From Diadema setosum (lineage: Eukaryota > Echinodermata > Echinoidea > Diadematoida > Diadematidae), in contig NC_092689.1 of the NCBI RefSeq assembly GCF_964275005.1, positions 7,417,200-7,481,199 of the forward strand: a DNA stretch of 64,000 nucleotides, given 5' to 3'. The notes beneath the pieces are model-generated. The model searched no databases and was not told where the DNA came from. It worked only from the letters and a program-made list of their open reading frames with translations. Made by a program: the position numbers and the translations under genes. Shown here in pieces: positions 36,301 to 47,202 of the stretch. Each line of letters begins with the position of its first letter. Position 1 is the stretch's first letter.

Positions 36301-38431
36301 AAGAAAATGCTGAGTCATTAAACCTTCATATCTCTGGATACGATTTTACTGAATAGATATGCTAACGAAAGGTGGAATAGCGCGTTGAATATACTGTTCA
36401 GAAGCTTACCAATTATCTGGACATTTGAACTATGAACAATTAATTAGAATCTTCGCAACTTGATTCTGTATTTCAAATGATAACAAGACATACTAGTATT
36501 TCAAAGATGTCTTACAAACATTTTCAAACCACGCTTTGCCATAATTTGTTGAAATCTTGAACTTGTTCATGTTTTAAGTTGCGCATCAAAGTGTAGTGGA
36601 TGCGCGATGATGGCCTATATATGGCCTATGCATACAACGTGGTTACAGTTCGTTATTCCGAAGGTTGGTAAGTCCGAAAATGAAATAAGGTTTATTCCTC
36701 AGAAGGTTCGTTAATCCGAAGGTTCGCTAGTTCACTCCTTCTTTTAATTTTCGGATTACCGAACCTTGGGAACAACGCCACAAATCTTCGGACCTTTTTT
36801 TTTTCATTTTCATTTTTCATTTTTGGATTAACAAACATCTATTCTAGGTATTAGGAATTTGTGTGTTTCGAAATAAAGAGCCTTGCTTTATTTTTGGATC
36901 AACTAACCTTTGGAATAACGAATATATCACCCGCATATTGCCTTCACAATGGCCCACAACTCACATGACATAATCACTGTGTTCAACAGACTGAAGTCGT
37001 CAGACTTGGAGTTGTAATGATTTTCACTTTCCCCGTATGTCGAGACCGACTAGACACTGCTAGAACAAGTCAGCGGATGTGCTAATCATTCTTGATCCTT
37101 GTCAGCCATCACGATAGTCAGAAATATCGCCCGGCTCAACCGCGGTGTTTCTGATTCTTCCATTCCAAACTGCCTTGAATATCGCGTCGCCAATTGACGT
37201 GCAACTTTCATGTTTTTCGTTATGTTTTGTCTTCTTTTGCCTCAAGTTTTAGTCAAGACCCAGCAACTGGTATATGCGTGTGTGTGTGAGTGTGTGTGCA
37301 CGTGTGCGGATTATGTTCCCTTGTGACTTGCTGTGAATGGATCTTATACGCCCAAGAACGTGTGTCCTCCCGTACAAGTATTCCTGATCAAAAAATTCCT
37401 GGAAAAAAAATACCAAAAAATATACAAAGATGTGACTAATTTACTGCGAACTGTGAGTGATTGAGACATTTCTTTAAATAGAATTCCATTAGTTATTCCG
37501 ATCCAGCGAAATTTTACATCAATATAAACCTTTGCGCTGTTAATGTTATCACGAATATGGCGCTTTCATTTTAGAAAAGTGCACACTAAATTCTAAATTT
37601 TTCTCCCTGCTGTCGTCAGTACACCTTTAATGAAGATAAATATAGATTGTTGTGATTGTATGTACATGTGCCTTGATATATTGATCAAAACAGAAATAAC
37701 CAAGGTGCTAACCATAATTTCCCTGCTCCTGTGATGAACATTGGATCTATACAGCTGACACTAAATAATGTTTTCTGGCACGTTTCCTATGATACAGGAT
37801 TATTCCGAAAACTTCGACCGGACCCCCACCACCAGAAGGCTTCCAAGCGGTTGCAGACGCCGAGTGCAATCGCACACAGCCCGGTGCTGGTCTTGTGACT
37901 ATCAACGATTTTAGGGAAAACGAGTTTCTCTTCGATTGGGTCAGCCTCTTTTCCAGCGACCCAAGACCGGTTTGGACCGGCTTGTACCAGCCCCTTCTGC
38001 TCAACCATGGTCCGGTGTGGATGAGCGGAGAACTTGGCATTTTGGATCTAGTCGAGCAACTGGACTTCCTCGAAGGAGCGGTTCTCTTTTCTACGGATAT
38101 GCGGAGGCGGGGGCCCAGATGGGAACCAGAAGACCCCTGGGAATGGGGCAGCACTGTGTCAGCGCTGTGCGAGTACAAGATGGCTCACCTAGAGCCACCC
38201 ACGGCCTCAACAGGTTCAACTGTGGGCCAGCAACCGCTGCCTCGTGCGGGTGGACCAACCTCCGGACTTTTACCACATGTCCCGAATCAAAGCCCCATAG
38301 GTCCTGGACCTATTCACTATTACAGACCAGTCGGAGCCGATGGAACCCTACAAGAGGTGCTTAGACTACCTTACAACTTACGCCGCCGGGGATATAGCCA
38401 TCAAGGCTTGCAGGACATTGTCTTACCTTGA
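33302..38431 (+). CDS. Secreted C-type lectin-domain protein, second spicule-matrix-like paralogue (two exons, 253 aa)
   Basis: Exon 1 is 33302-33429 and exon 2 is 37798-38431, stop included. The donor reads CTG|GTAAGT and the acceptor GATACAG|G, so TG+G makes Trp43 in phase 2, the same place as in the gene at 10213-13141. Residues 1-27 form a signal peptide with an N-terminal basic stretch. A CTLD follows: SRCPRF (C30), GSCYW (C41), a proline run at 52-55, C66, AGLVTINDFREN (73-84), VWTGL (101-105), PVWMSGE (115-121), GAVLF (136-140) and ALCEYK (165-170, C167). Only four mature cysteines remain, C2 and C3 are missing, and there are no recognisable Ca/sugar-binding motifs. A sequon lies at N67. 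Oddities are an Arg run (145-147) and an acidic/Trp stretch WEPEDPWEW (151-159). The tail (171-253) is Pro/Gly-rich, then Arg-rich with RRR at 239-241. Secretion and paralogy are well supported; a spicule matrix role is inferred from family resemblance. Confidence 0.83.
35260..35413. mobile_element. Palindromic MITE, family F copy 1
   Basis: The left end GGGTCCCGTTTCATAAAACT and the right end AGTTTTATGAAACGGGGCCC are inverted copies, followed inside by matching TTGTTATCAGTAACAA / TTGTTATTGATGACAA. About 154 bp, in the intron of the plus-strand CTLD gene. A second copy is at 49033-49174. Confidence 0.85.
35464..36230. repeat. Diverged ~375-bp tandem duplication inside the CTLD intron
   Basis: Unit 1 is about 35464-35845 and unit 2 about 35846-36230. 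Shared in order: CAGCTGTC(G/C)TTCAT, CACGTCATAACGA, GGGCTGGACATT, CACATTGTCCTT, TTCTTTGTTTCTTA, TTGTTGA(A/G)ATTCCATAT, GCTTTATGAGGGAATT and GACCAGTAGACA. Unit 1 has a C12-A25 run where unit 2 has a CAAA-rich stretch. Confidence 0.85.
36645..36925. repeat. TTCG/CCGAA-type dispersed repeat, copy 3 (family E)
   Basis: The richest copy: CGTTATTCCGAAGGTTGG, GAAAATGAAATAAGGTT, GGTTCGTTAATCCGAAGG, then inverted GATTACCGAACCTTGG and CTTTGGAATAACGAA. It is built of short words reading on both strands. Confidence 0.65.
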
Positions 38432-41400
38432 CACCACGGTTACAAGGGATCCGGCTACCACTTCAGTTGTGAAGTTAATCATTTAAAGAGCGCATGTGTC
38501 ATAATTATTTGCAGGGTCGCATAGGTAATCCCAAAAAAGTCCACAAAGAAGCCTCACATGTGTCGTGATCATGACGATTGACGTCAGAACTTTATTTCAT
38601 TTTCTTACTAACTTAACAAAACTTCTACGGATTCTATAGATGCCTACTAATCATGCAGTATAGTGGCATACCTTATTTGACAGCACTTGCCTTAGGGAAT
38701 AGGAAGCTGCTTAAGCAGGAAGAAAAATGTATCAAAAACGTAGATGTTGACTTTAGGAAATCCCACATCATGCTTGTGATGTAATGTGAAAATGCCTTTC
38801 CTGTATACCCAGTTCTGGAACTGGGTAGCACTAGGAAAATTAACAGTATCCTTTACATCACATGGCAACATTTCCTCCCTTTTCCTAAGTGACAGACAAA
38901 TTTTTAAAAATAAGTACATATTCAACGGGATGAATAGGCACTGTAAACACAGTAGACTTTTAACATGCGATGTGACGAAATTACTTCTCAAGTCTAGATT
39001 TCATCAGAATAAGAGTTGAAGACCAAATAATTGATTTTTGGTCTTTGAACGAAAGTACAAATTGTGCCGTAATAGATAAATTGTAAAAGGTGCCATGATT
39101 GTGATTCTGCTGTTCGTTAATTCTGTTGAAATAGATAAACCAAACAAAATTTAGGTGATTGTTTCAATTATTCACTTTTTAATTAGCGTAATGACAAAGC
39201 GTTGCTTTTTCTTTTTCGTTTCGAATGACACCGATACATTGGACTATTCTGTTGTGATTACAGGTCGTTGATCTGCAGGAAATTATTGTCGGTCTACAGC
39301 ATCGTTAATCTTACAGATAATCTGAGCTTTGTTCGGTACTTTGAGCTTCTTTGAAATTTGCACTTGACAAATATGCCAGCGACAGCTGCTCTAAAAAATC
39401 AGGCCAATTACACGAGAATGTTAACAGCAACAAGGATGTACAAGACGCGTTGCTGGGAGGTTTCTAAGGTTTTATCCAGACTGCACATAAATAACATGAC
39501 ATTAAGTCGGGCGGATAACCGCAAGTTAACATAAGAGACATATGATGGCCTCATCGATGGACGATGTTCAGTCACATCTACTCCAGCACATTTGACACCC
39601 CGACCCGCGCTATGCGGACTGATGCAGCATAGTCCAGTTGTTCTATGTAAACAATGCCAATGCCAAGATCACACCTATTTTTGGCTCGGGACTCGCTCTT
39701 CTTTCAGCGACGAGAAGGCAAAAGACACGTTTCACACGTATTACCACACTGGCTCTCAACTTGCCAGCAGAAGCCTGTCGAAATGTTGTCGTCATGGCAA
39801 CTCAGAAATCACTTTCCCCTGAAGCGAAAGGAAAAAATGCACATTCCCTCTTCACACTTCATGAAGAACGTCAAAATGGCCCCGTTCCTTGTATTTTGTG
39901 CTGATCACATGTTGATGATATTTCTTATTCACCTGGTCAATATCATTAAATATGCGTGATGTCCAACATACTTGACACAAGTAATGTAAAATTTGCACGG
40001 ATACAGATAAGAACGACGATACAACTCCACTAAAATCTCTTAATAATTCGAATAATTTTTAAGTGAAACGCGAGGTGTATAAGATTTTTAATTTTCGTAT
40101 CCGTACAAACTATCCCGTTACATGCAGCTACAATCTTGGACAATCACTTAAACCCCCGGTCATTAGTCTAGCCACGGCCCAATAACATCCCAGGACAATT
40201 ACCCCGAAGAACAATTATTATTGTTCCCCTGACTCTGAATCTGGATCCACTGATCCAGTTAAATAATAATCTATAAACCTAATGTGTAATTCATAATTCT
40301 TGTCTACAATGCGCTAAATCACGGTTTCAGATCATCAATAAAAAATCCTTTATTTTGAGAAGGGGAACCCACTCCAGATCCTTCCCAATCTGTTTCTCTG
40401 CTCCCTCTTGAACATGATTCTCTAGCCCTAATTCAATGTCCCAGTTAGTGGTAGTTGCCCTGGGGCTAGTTGTCATAGTTTTCCTGGGAGTATAACAGTT
40501 GTTTAAGGAGTAGTTGTCCAGATGGTAATTGTTCAGGGGGTAGTAGTCCTAGAAACCTCAATTCACCAAACGGAGGATCACTAGAACGGCAGTGATTTGG
40601 ACGAGAAGCAAAACGTGCACTATCGTAAGGGAGAACTACAAGACGGCAAATGTTTCTGTTTCCTTTCGATATGAATTTTTTCTTCTTCATGGCAATATTG
40701 TTCTCCTTGGCTGCAAAACTCATTTGCATATTAACGTTAACAAATATAGTAAACTGATCTTCACGTAGCTAGAATCTCAAATGTAGCACTAAAGTGAGAA
40801 ATATATCTTTATTTAATACACTATAATTTTAAAGCAAATTACCGGTATAGCGATACACAATATTCAGTACGCAAAGACAAACACTGCCAAATCCTTCAAG
40901 GCATGGGACTGTCACTTTGAATACCTTCTATCATGCTGACCGTCGATAGAACGTTTCCAACAACTACAATTTAATTATACTGATTTCGAAATATGTAATA
41001 TGATATTTGTGATTGAAAGCCGAATAAATAATAAGCTGATAATATAATGGTGAGGCAAAAAAGAGCGCGAAAGTTACGGGGCGGAACTCTGAACATCAAT
41101 TAGGTCGCCCAAACGTCTGAAGGCATTCATAATCAGCATTCAACACAAAACGTACTATGGGCTATAAACAAAACAAAATTTTTAAGTGGTTTACTTGAAA
41201 GATTCTTTTTAGTGTTGAGGTTTTAGTGCTCCTTTGAAATTACTTAAACGCTCCAACACACATGTGTACACACATCGTGTTCAAACAGTAAAGTCATTCA
41301 CTTTGATTATTTCTGTTGATGAAAGTTAGATTTCTGAGTGTACTTGGGTGACATCATTTGTCTTTCAATCCCAGACAGGGAAAGCGTATATGTCTCTCCC

Positions 41401-42485
41401 TATACGTACCCAGCAAGAGAAAGGAAAAAAGAAGGAAAACAACAACGACAACAACAACCAGCCAATTCCCTATTTAAGAGTGAATGATTTTTTTTTTTTT
41501 TTTTTTTTTTGGGGGGGGGGAGCATTGAGTCAGCTGAGGACGGTCCCATGAGTTTCGGGGATTGCTCACCGGTTCGAAAGTTCACAAGCTAACCCGTATG
41601 ACTTCGGCAGCTCATTACTTTTTGTGCTTTTCGAATCCATGTCACTTCCTGACTTGTCAAATTGAGTCTCCTCCTCGGGAAGCACCGAAGCCCAAAATAC
41701 TGTTACGCTAGGGACGTAACATTTAAAACAACACCTTTTTATCGCCCTCTATAGCTCCGGGCAGGAAATGAAGTCCTTTGGCACGTGACTGAAACCCGGT
41801 ATAAACCGTGCCGAAAATGGTGTCTACACGCGTTCGGTCCCTCTTGCTTTCGGCATGAAGTCTCCATATTAAAGTTGCTTTCTGCACGATACAATTTTCG
41901 AACAACACCTTCCATAAAGTACATGTGTGCCAAAACATTATGCTTGATGAATTTGTTGAAAAAAAAAAACACACGATATGACAGAATTGTACAGTAGCAC
42001 CATAGAGAACAAATAAATCTAGTCAAAATCAAGAGACGATGTAGAATCTCTGTCTTGTTTCTTTCAAGTGCTGATAATTTTCGCCCCCTGCATGTACATC
42101 AGTGTGATACACATTGAAGACGATGAAATTAATGGTCAAGATGACAGACGGTTGTTTATTCCATCACTTAACCATTAGTTGTCGTGTCTTACTCCTTCCT
42201 TGTGTATAACGTAATCCGTGTAGTATGTGAGGCCGTATGTGACGTCAGGATGTGTTTTGTGCCGTTGTCAGCATTGTGTAATTGTGCTCTGGAAAATATT
42301 TTATGTGGTGATGAAACTTTTCCATGATTATGGTGAGGTCATGCCGATCATGGAAATATCAATCTCTCGAACGACCTTCCGCGATAACAAGCAGCAGCCT
42401 ATATAGTTCAAACACAGTTGTCATAAGTTACTTCTGTGACTTGATTAAAAGCCATCGCTTAGAATCGCCCACGGTTGTAGTTTAT

Positions 42486-42541
<56 letters not shown>

Positions 42542-44546
42542 GGGGGGGGGGGTTAATATTAATGCTCCTTTTTGTCCAGCGATACAATGAAGGGTATTTC
42601 AGGGTATTTTAGTAATTTGACATCACCTAAAAAATTCACCTCCCCCCTAAAAAAAAAAAATAAAATTCAACAACCTCATCGTCGCACAACAATGTAGACT
42701 TTAACAGTGTTTGTCAAGACTCGTTTTGAAGAAAGGTTTCGACCTCTTGTCAGTCTACTTATAAAGTATCATCTCCACGTTTGCCACTGCCATAGTATCA
42801 GCTTTAATGTTAATCTTCCACGCAACGAAAATCTGAATGAAAATTAAATTATATTCTGGCTTCCCTAATAGAAAAAAAGAAAAAAAATGAAAAAAAAAAA
42901 ACACACACACTAGATTATCATAGAATCATAATTATTATCATATCAGGTGTGAAATCATTTCAGGGACCAACAAAGCATTGTGACAATCACATTCACGATG
43001 TTAGATAGACTTTATTAGCCTCTATATATAACTGGCAGGAAAGGGTCTGGTATGTGTTCATGCGTTACTACAGAGTTCGTGTCCCACCAAACCTCACCCC
43101 GTCTTATCTGATCCAACGTGTGGGGGCGCGCTCGGAAATATGGTGGGATGTAGGTAATTCTTGCCAGATTTGCCAACAATAAGCATAATAACCCCTTCAG
43201 TAACGTACTGGTCCAAGCCATGTTTAGATAGACTATGCTTAAAGCTTACATTGTTAACGCACTTCATCGACCTACAGCTGTACTTTACGACAGAATAGAT
43301 CGGACAAGAGTTTTCGTGCCGAAAATAGTAACCAAACTGCCTATACTGAACGAAAGAGATCGACCAATCAAATTTTGATTGCCATAACCTCGGGACTTAA
43401 AAAGGGGGGTGTAGAGGCCTACACTGACACCTTGAGACTTGCGCTTGTTCAGAGATTGGCAATTTGTATTGCCAAGTGACGGGGCAAATGTATTTTGCGA
43501 ACACGAAAGCTTGTTTTTTGAAAGACTCTGTTTATTGGTGAATGACTCGATTTGGCACTCTTTTAGTTTTCTAATCCTAGGCCTCGTAGTATACTGGAGT
43601 TATTCCAAAGCATCTTGAATTCATGGTTAAGCGATTGAGCTGTCATGGTGCCCCAATGGAAGTCACTCATGTGGTATGCTTGTGCCTCCATTGATAAGTT
43701 TACAAGTATTAAGAGAAATAAAGAAGTCAGCGATGCCACTTACCCCTACTGAGAAGACACATAATAAGGTATGATATGACAGCAGCACATAGATAGAGAC
43801 GAAGATTGGTAGAGAAAAGTTAAGAGTTAAGGAAGAAAAGCAACAACAAAAAAAGACTGAGTACAAGGCCAATGTTTAAAATGAAAATACATCGTATCTT
43901 CTACGTCATTCCATATTAGTAACTATGCTGTAGAGATAGGTATTTATTGAAAACAAAATGGTAAACATGGCAAAGCATTAAAAGTGACATGAAGAGCAAA
44001 CAGTATGATACTGCTTTGAAAAGATGTTGAAGTACGCAAAAAACAAAACAAATAAACTAATTTTGCTTGACGTAAGCGGGCAAGCAGTTGCTTTATCCTA
44101 CCATTAAGTGCGGCTGCTGGTGTTCTTTACACCCTTTTCACTTACGAAAAGACACATTTATAATGAGCACTGGCAAACGAGTCTTTAAGGACATTTTGAT
44201 GTCACTATCGATATGAGAGCAAATCTAAGCGGACAATACACTGTTATGCGCAATTAAAACGCAGTCTCGTAACAGTTTATAGGCCTACAATCTTCGCGGC
44301 TTTGTAGTACTGAATTACACGTACAGCCCGACAAAATAGGTCTACAGAATTCATATTTATGATTGTAGAAGAAGTTAGTGATCTTCTTCAAGCCCATGAG
44401 TAGCTTGGAATAATTAAAGGCAGAGGTACGAAGAAATTCTTTTTGCGAAATCAATTTACCATCGAAATTGAAAAAGGAAAATCTAATAGAAGTTGAGAGG
44501 ATGATACTGTTGCTAGAAATTAAATTTGCTGCTTCAGCTCCTGACA
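38432..44546. other. Downstream of the plus-strand CTLD gene, nothing recognised
   Basis: Includes the gene's 3' UTR of unknown length; I found no convincing poly(A) signal close to the stop. A T23-G10 run lies at 41488-41520. No further gene or dispersed repeat was recognised. Confidence 0.45.
42488..42552. repeat. (GT)25 followed by G12
   Basis: A clean GT array to about 42538, then a run of 12 G starting at 42541. Confidence 0.95.
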
Positions 44547-44978
44547 GGGAGATGACGCCCAGCAAATTGGAATCATTTGGAGCTCTCAAAATCGGCCCTC
44601 TAACCTTTTTTCGTCTCGCGGTGGCAACTGGGAGATGCCTTGAGACGGAACGAAAATAAAACATGACTCACGAGGTTCTCCCTTTTTTGCTAAAATGTGT
44701 AGACAGATCCGTCTAAAATGTGACAAATGCCACACAGACCAACATTCCATCTCATGGGTGGAGGGAGATGACGCCCAGCAAATTGGAATCATTTGGAGCT
44801 CTCGAAATCGGCCCTCTAACCTTTTTTCGTCTCGCGGTGGCAACTGGGAGATGCCTTGAGACGGAACGAAAATAAAACATGACTCACGAGGTTCTCCTTT
44901 TTTTGCCAAACTGTGTAGACAGATCCGTCTAAAATGTGACAAATGCCACACAGACCAACATTCCATCTCATGGGTGGA
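44547..44978. repeat. 216-bp tandem duplication, two near-identical units
   Basis: Units 44547-44762 and 44763-44978 differ at only a few bases (CTCAAAATC/CTCGAAATC, a one-base change in a T run, CTAAAAT/CCAAACT). Because 216 is a multiple of three, a minus-strand frame runs through both copies (45023-44586) and repeats THEMECWSVWHLSHFRR every 72 residues. Nothing suggests the frame is a real protein. Confidence 0.92.
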
Positions 44979-45525
44979 ACGTTTCCTTCGATCTTGATAA
45001 AACAGTGAACATATTGGCTCCAATCCAGTCGACTACAGTATCTTTTCTCTTGTTCGTGACCAGTCCTAGGGCAACCCCCTCCTACCCCTCCTCCCCCCCC
45101 CCAAAAAAAAAAAAAGGAAATGAGGCAGTACTGCTTCTCGACTGCTTTGTACGGATGCACATTTCTTGTAAAGTTCTTCTTTTTCTGAGGGTAACTACAA
45201 AATATAAGATATTAGAATCATAGATATAATCATCAAGATATAGAGGGTATTCCTCATTTCTTCCTGGGGGCACTTTGATATGGATATTACCATAACAAAA
45301 CCGTCTCTATATTTGTTCTTTTTGTTTTTGAATAAAGCTCATCTGGATTACGTTGACCTGAGGTCCAGCACGTTGAGGAGTTTCGTTCTCAATACTCTGC
45401 AACGGTGCAAGTATCATTCCTCTTAGGCAAAGCATGACGGGGAAGCACGCACCTAGATTCAAGGGAATAATTATCGTGATTTGAACGGTGACACATCACA
45501 TGAGAAAAGGATGACTTACTTGTTA

Positions 45526-45568
45526 AAAAAAACCAGACAGACAAACAAACAGACAGACAAACAAACTA
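45526..45568. repeat. (ACAG/ACAA)n
   Basis: Alternating CAGA and CAAA tetranucleotides, about ten units. Confidence 0.8.
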
Positions 45569-45867
45569 GAAATAGAGCTCAAATACTGCCAATGTTGAAA
45601 AAACTAACGCACACACAAATAAAAAGAAAAACAGCGGTAGTCTTATACGGTGACTGTAGTGGACGCGCCAAAACACATTCTACTGATCCTAGGAAACAAG
45701 ACGACAGTCCTTTCTAGTTATATCGAATTGACTTAAAGGTAAGACAAAAAGTTATTACCTGTCAGAAATTCTATTACAATCATACTAACGCCACATGAAA
45801 CTTTGAGGTAAACGCTCATAGATAAAAAGTAATGTCAGTAAAGGAAAACCATTGCCGCCTCTCCTAG

Positions 45868-46335
45868 GAACATAATAAGCCAGTTCGGGGTTCCAGTTTG
45901 AGCATGAGCAGAAAAAGGTCATTTGCACCGAGAGACAGGTTGTTTTTTTTTTAATGCTTTTTTTAATGCTTAATTTTTAATGCTATGATTATTCATGTCA
46001 TCCTAATCAATGGTGTCTGCCGGTACATCCACCTGACAGCAAGCCTGGTATTTGGCAATGTCAACAGAAAAAGTTTGTTAATGTATTCAAAACAGCACTA
46101 TGAAATGGATGCTTCCCAAAGTGTTGATTGACGAACCATTATGGTCACTTCATCTACACAGGTTCATTCTTTGTTAGATAGAATACGAGTTCCATAGATT
46201 GCTATGCTGGGCAAGCTGCTGCATTATGTTGCTTTGAATTGAGTGAAGTACCTAACCAACTAAGAAAAGTGAAAAGTCATTTGTACCCATGTGCACATGA
46301 GCTATCTCCGAACTGGCTTATTATCTGTCGTGACA
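45868..46335. mobile_element. Probable foldback element bounded by AATAAGCCAGTTCGG
   Basis: CATAATAAGCCAGTTCGG at about 45870 and its complement CCGAACTGGCTTATTATC near 46312 face each other about 440 bases apart. AAATGAC and GAGCATG/CATGAGC words are mirrored just inside. The interior is not recognisable. Confidence 0.5.
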
Positions 46336-47035
46336 GTACGCAGACAGCATGACCTCTTGTCCTTTACTGCGCATGGGCATCACGGCAAGGAGTGGTTACA
46401 GTCCCGACAGTGACTCCTTCGAGGGAAGCTCGAACTATTAATAGAGCATGATAAGTTAGTTTTTGTACATTGTCATATTATGGGATAAATGTGATATACA
46501 TAGGTAGACGAAGACGAACCACACCTGAAAACTATCTTGCAAGACGAACATAACTGAATTTCAAATGTGGATGGACCTTATGTCAAAATATTTCTCACCA
46601 CTTTGTCTTTGGAGTGTTTTTTTTTTTTTCTCCGGGAAATACACCTTAAAGTTCAGCATGATTTTACGTGACGGCGATATCTTTCACGCATGCAAATTAG
46701 ATAAGGTTTGTACATTGATATTTGGTTAAGACATTATCTAATTCTTTTTTTTTCCGCTGCGACAATGTCGACTATCTCTTTCCTTTCACAATATAATCAC
46801 TGCTTTAGTATGCAGTAGTAAAGTATTGATTTGATACTGATCGCTCATTCTTAACAAGCCTAAAAGTGACAGGTTTATGAACTACAATAAGATTCGTATG
46901 ATAGTCACTCGTAATTATGACTTGATACTTTGACTGAGTCCCTGCGGGCTATTATGTAAGTGTGGCGAGGGTTTCGATTGAAACGTGGTACTTCCGGTCA
47001 ACAGACCTATCTGATTATGACGCAAAGAGTAATCC

Positions 47036-47202
47036 AGGGAGAGTTGGTCGGTACACCTGAGCTGAGCTGGATATGTAATACAATCCGCGTCCGTCTTGTA
47101 GAACAGGAGAAACTCGGAGTAGAATGTCTCCTGGATTGAAACAGAGCCTTCGGACACGCCGATGTGCACATGTTTCCCCCCTATCACCACCAGCTCGGAC
47201 TG
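47036..47202 (-). CDS. Orphan candidate exon, function unknown
   Basis: The minus strand shows an acceptor-like CTATATCAG followed by an open frame beginning SELVVIGGKHVHIGVSEG and continuing through YSEFLLFYKTDADC, with a donor-like AG|GTGTAC near 47035. The frame stays open to a stop at 46915. Third codon positions are clearly GC-richer in this frame than in the overlapping alternative (47230-47015), which favours coding. I recognise no domain, no partner exon is evident within several kilobases, and both splice sites are guesses. It could be a chance frame. Confidence 0.25.

Larger units (their letters stand above)
33430..37797 (+). other. Intron of the plus-strand CTLD gene (4.4 kb)
   Basis: Phase 2 GT-AG intron, twice the length of the paralogue's. 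It has taken up a palindromic MITE (35260-35413), a diverged ~375-bp tandem duplication (35464-36230), a poly(C)-poly(A) tract and a TTCGTTATTCCGAA-type repeat (36645-36925). No coding sequence is seen within it. Confidence 0.75.

Noticed and set aside
37747..38178. 143-codon minus-strand frame and a 142-codon plus-strand frame at 37936-38364
   Set aside because: Shadows of exon 2 of the plus-strand CTLD gene. Only the frame continuing exon 1 in phase 2 gives the CEYK and VWTGL motifs.
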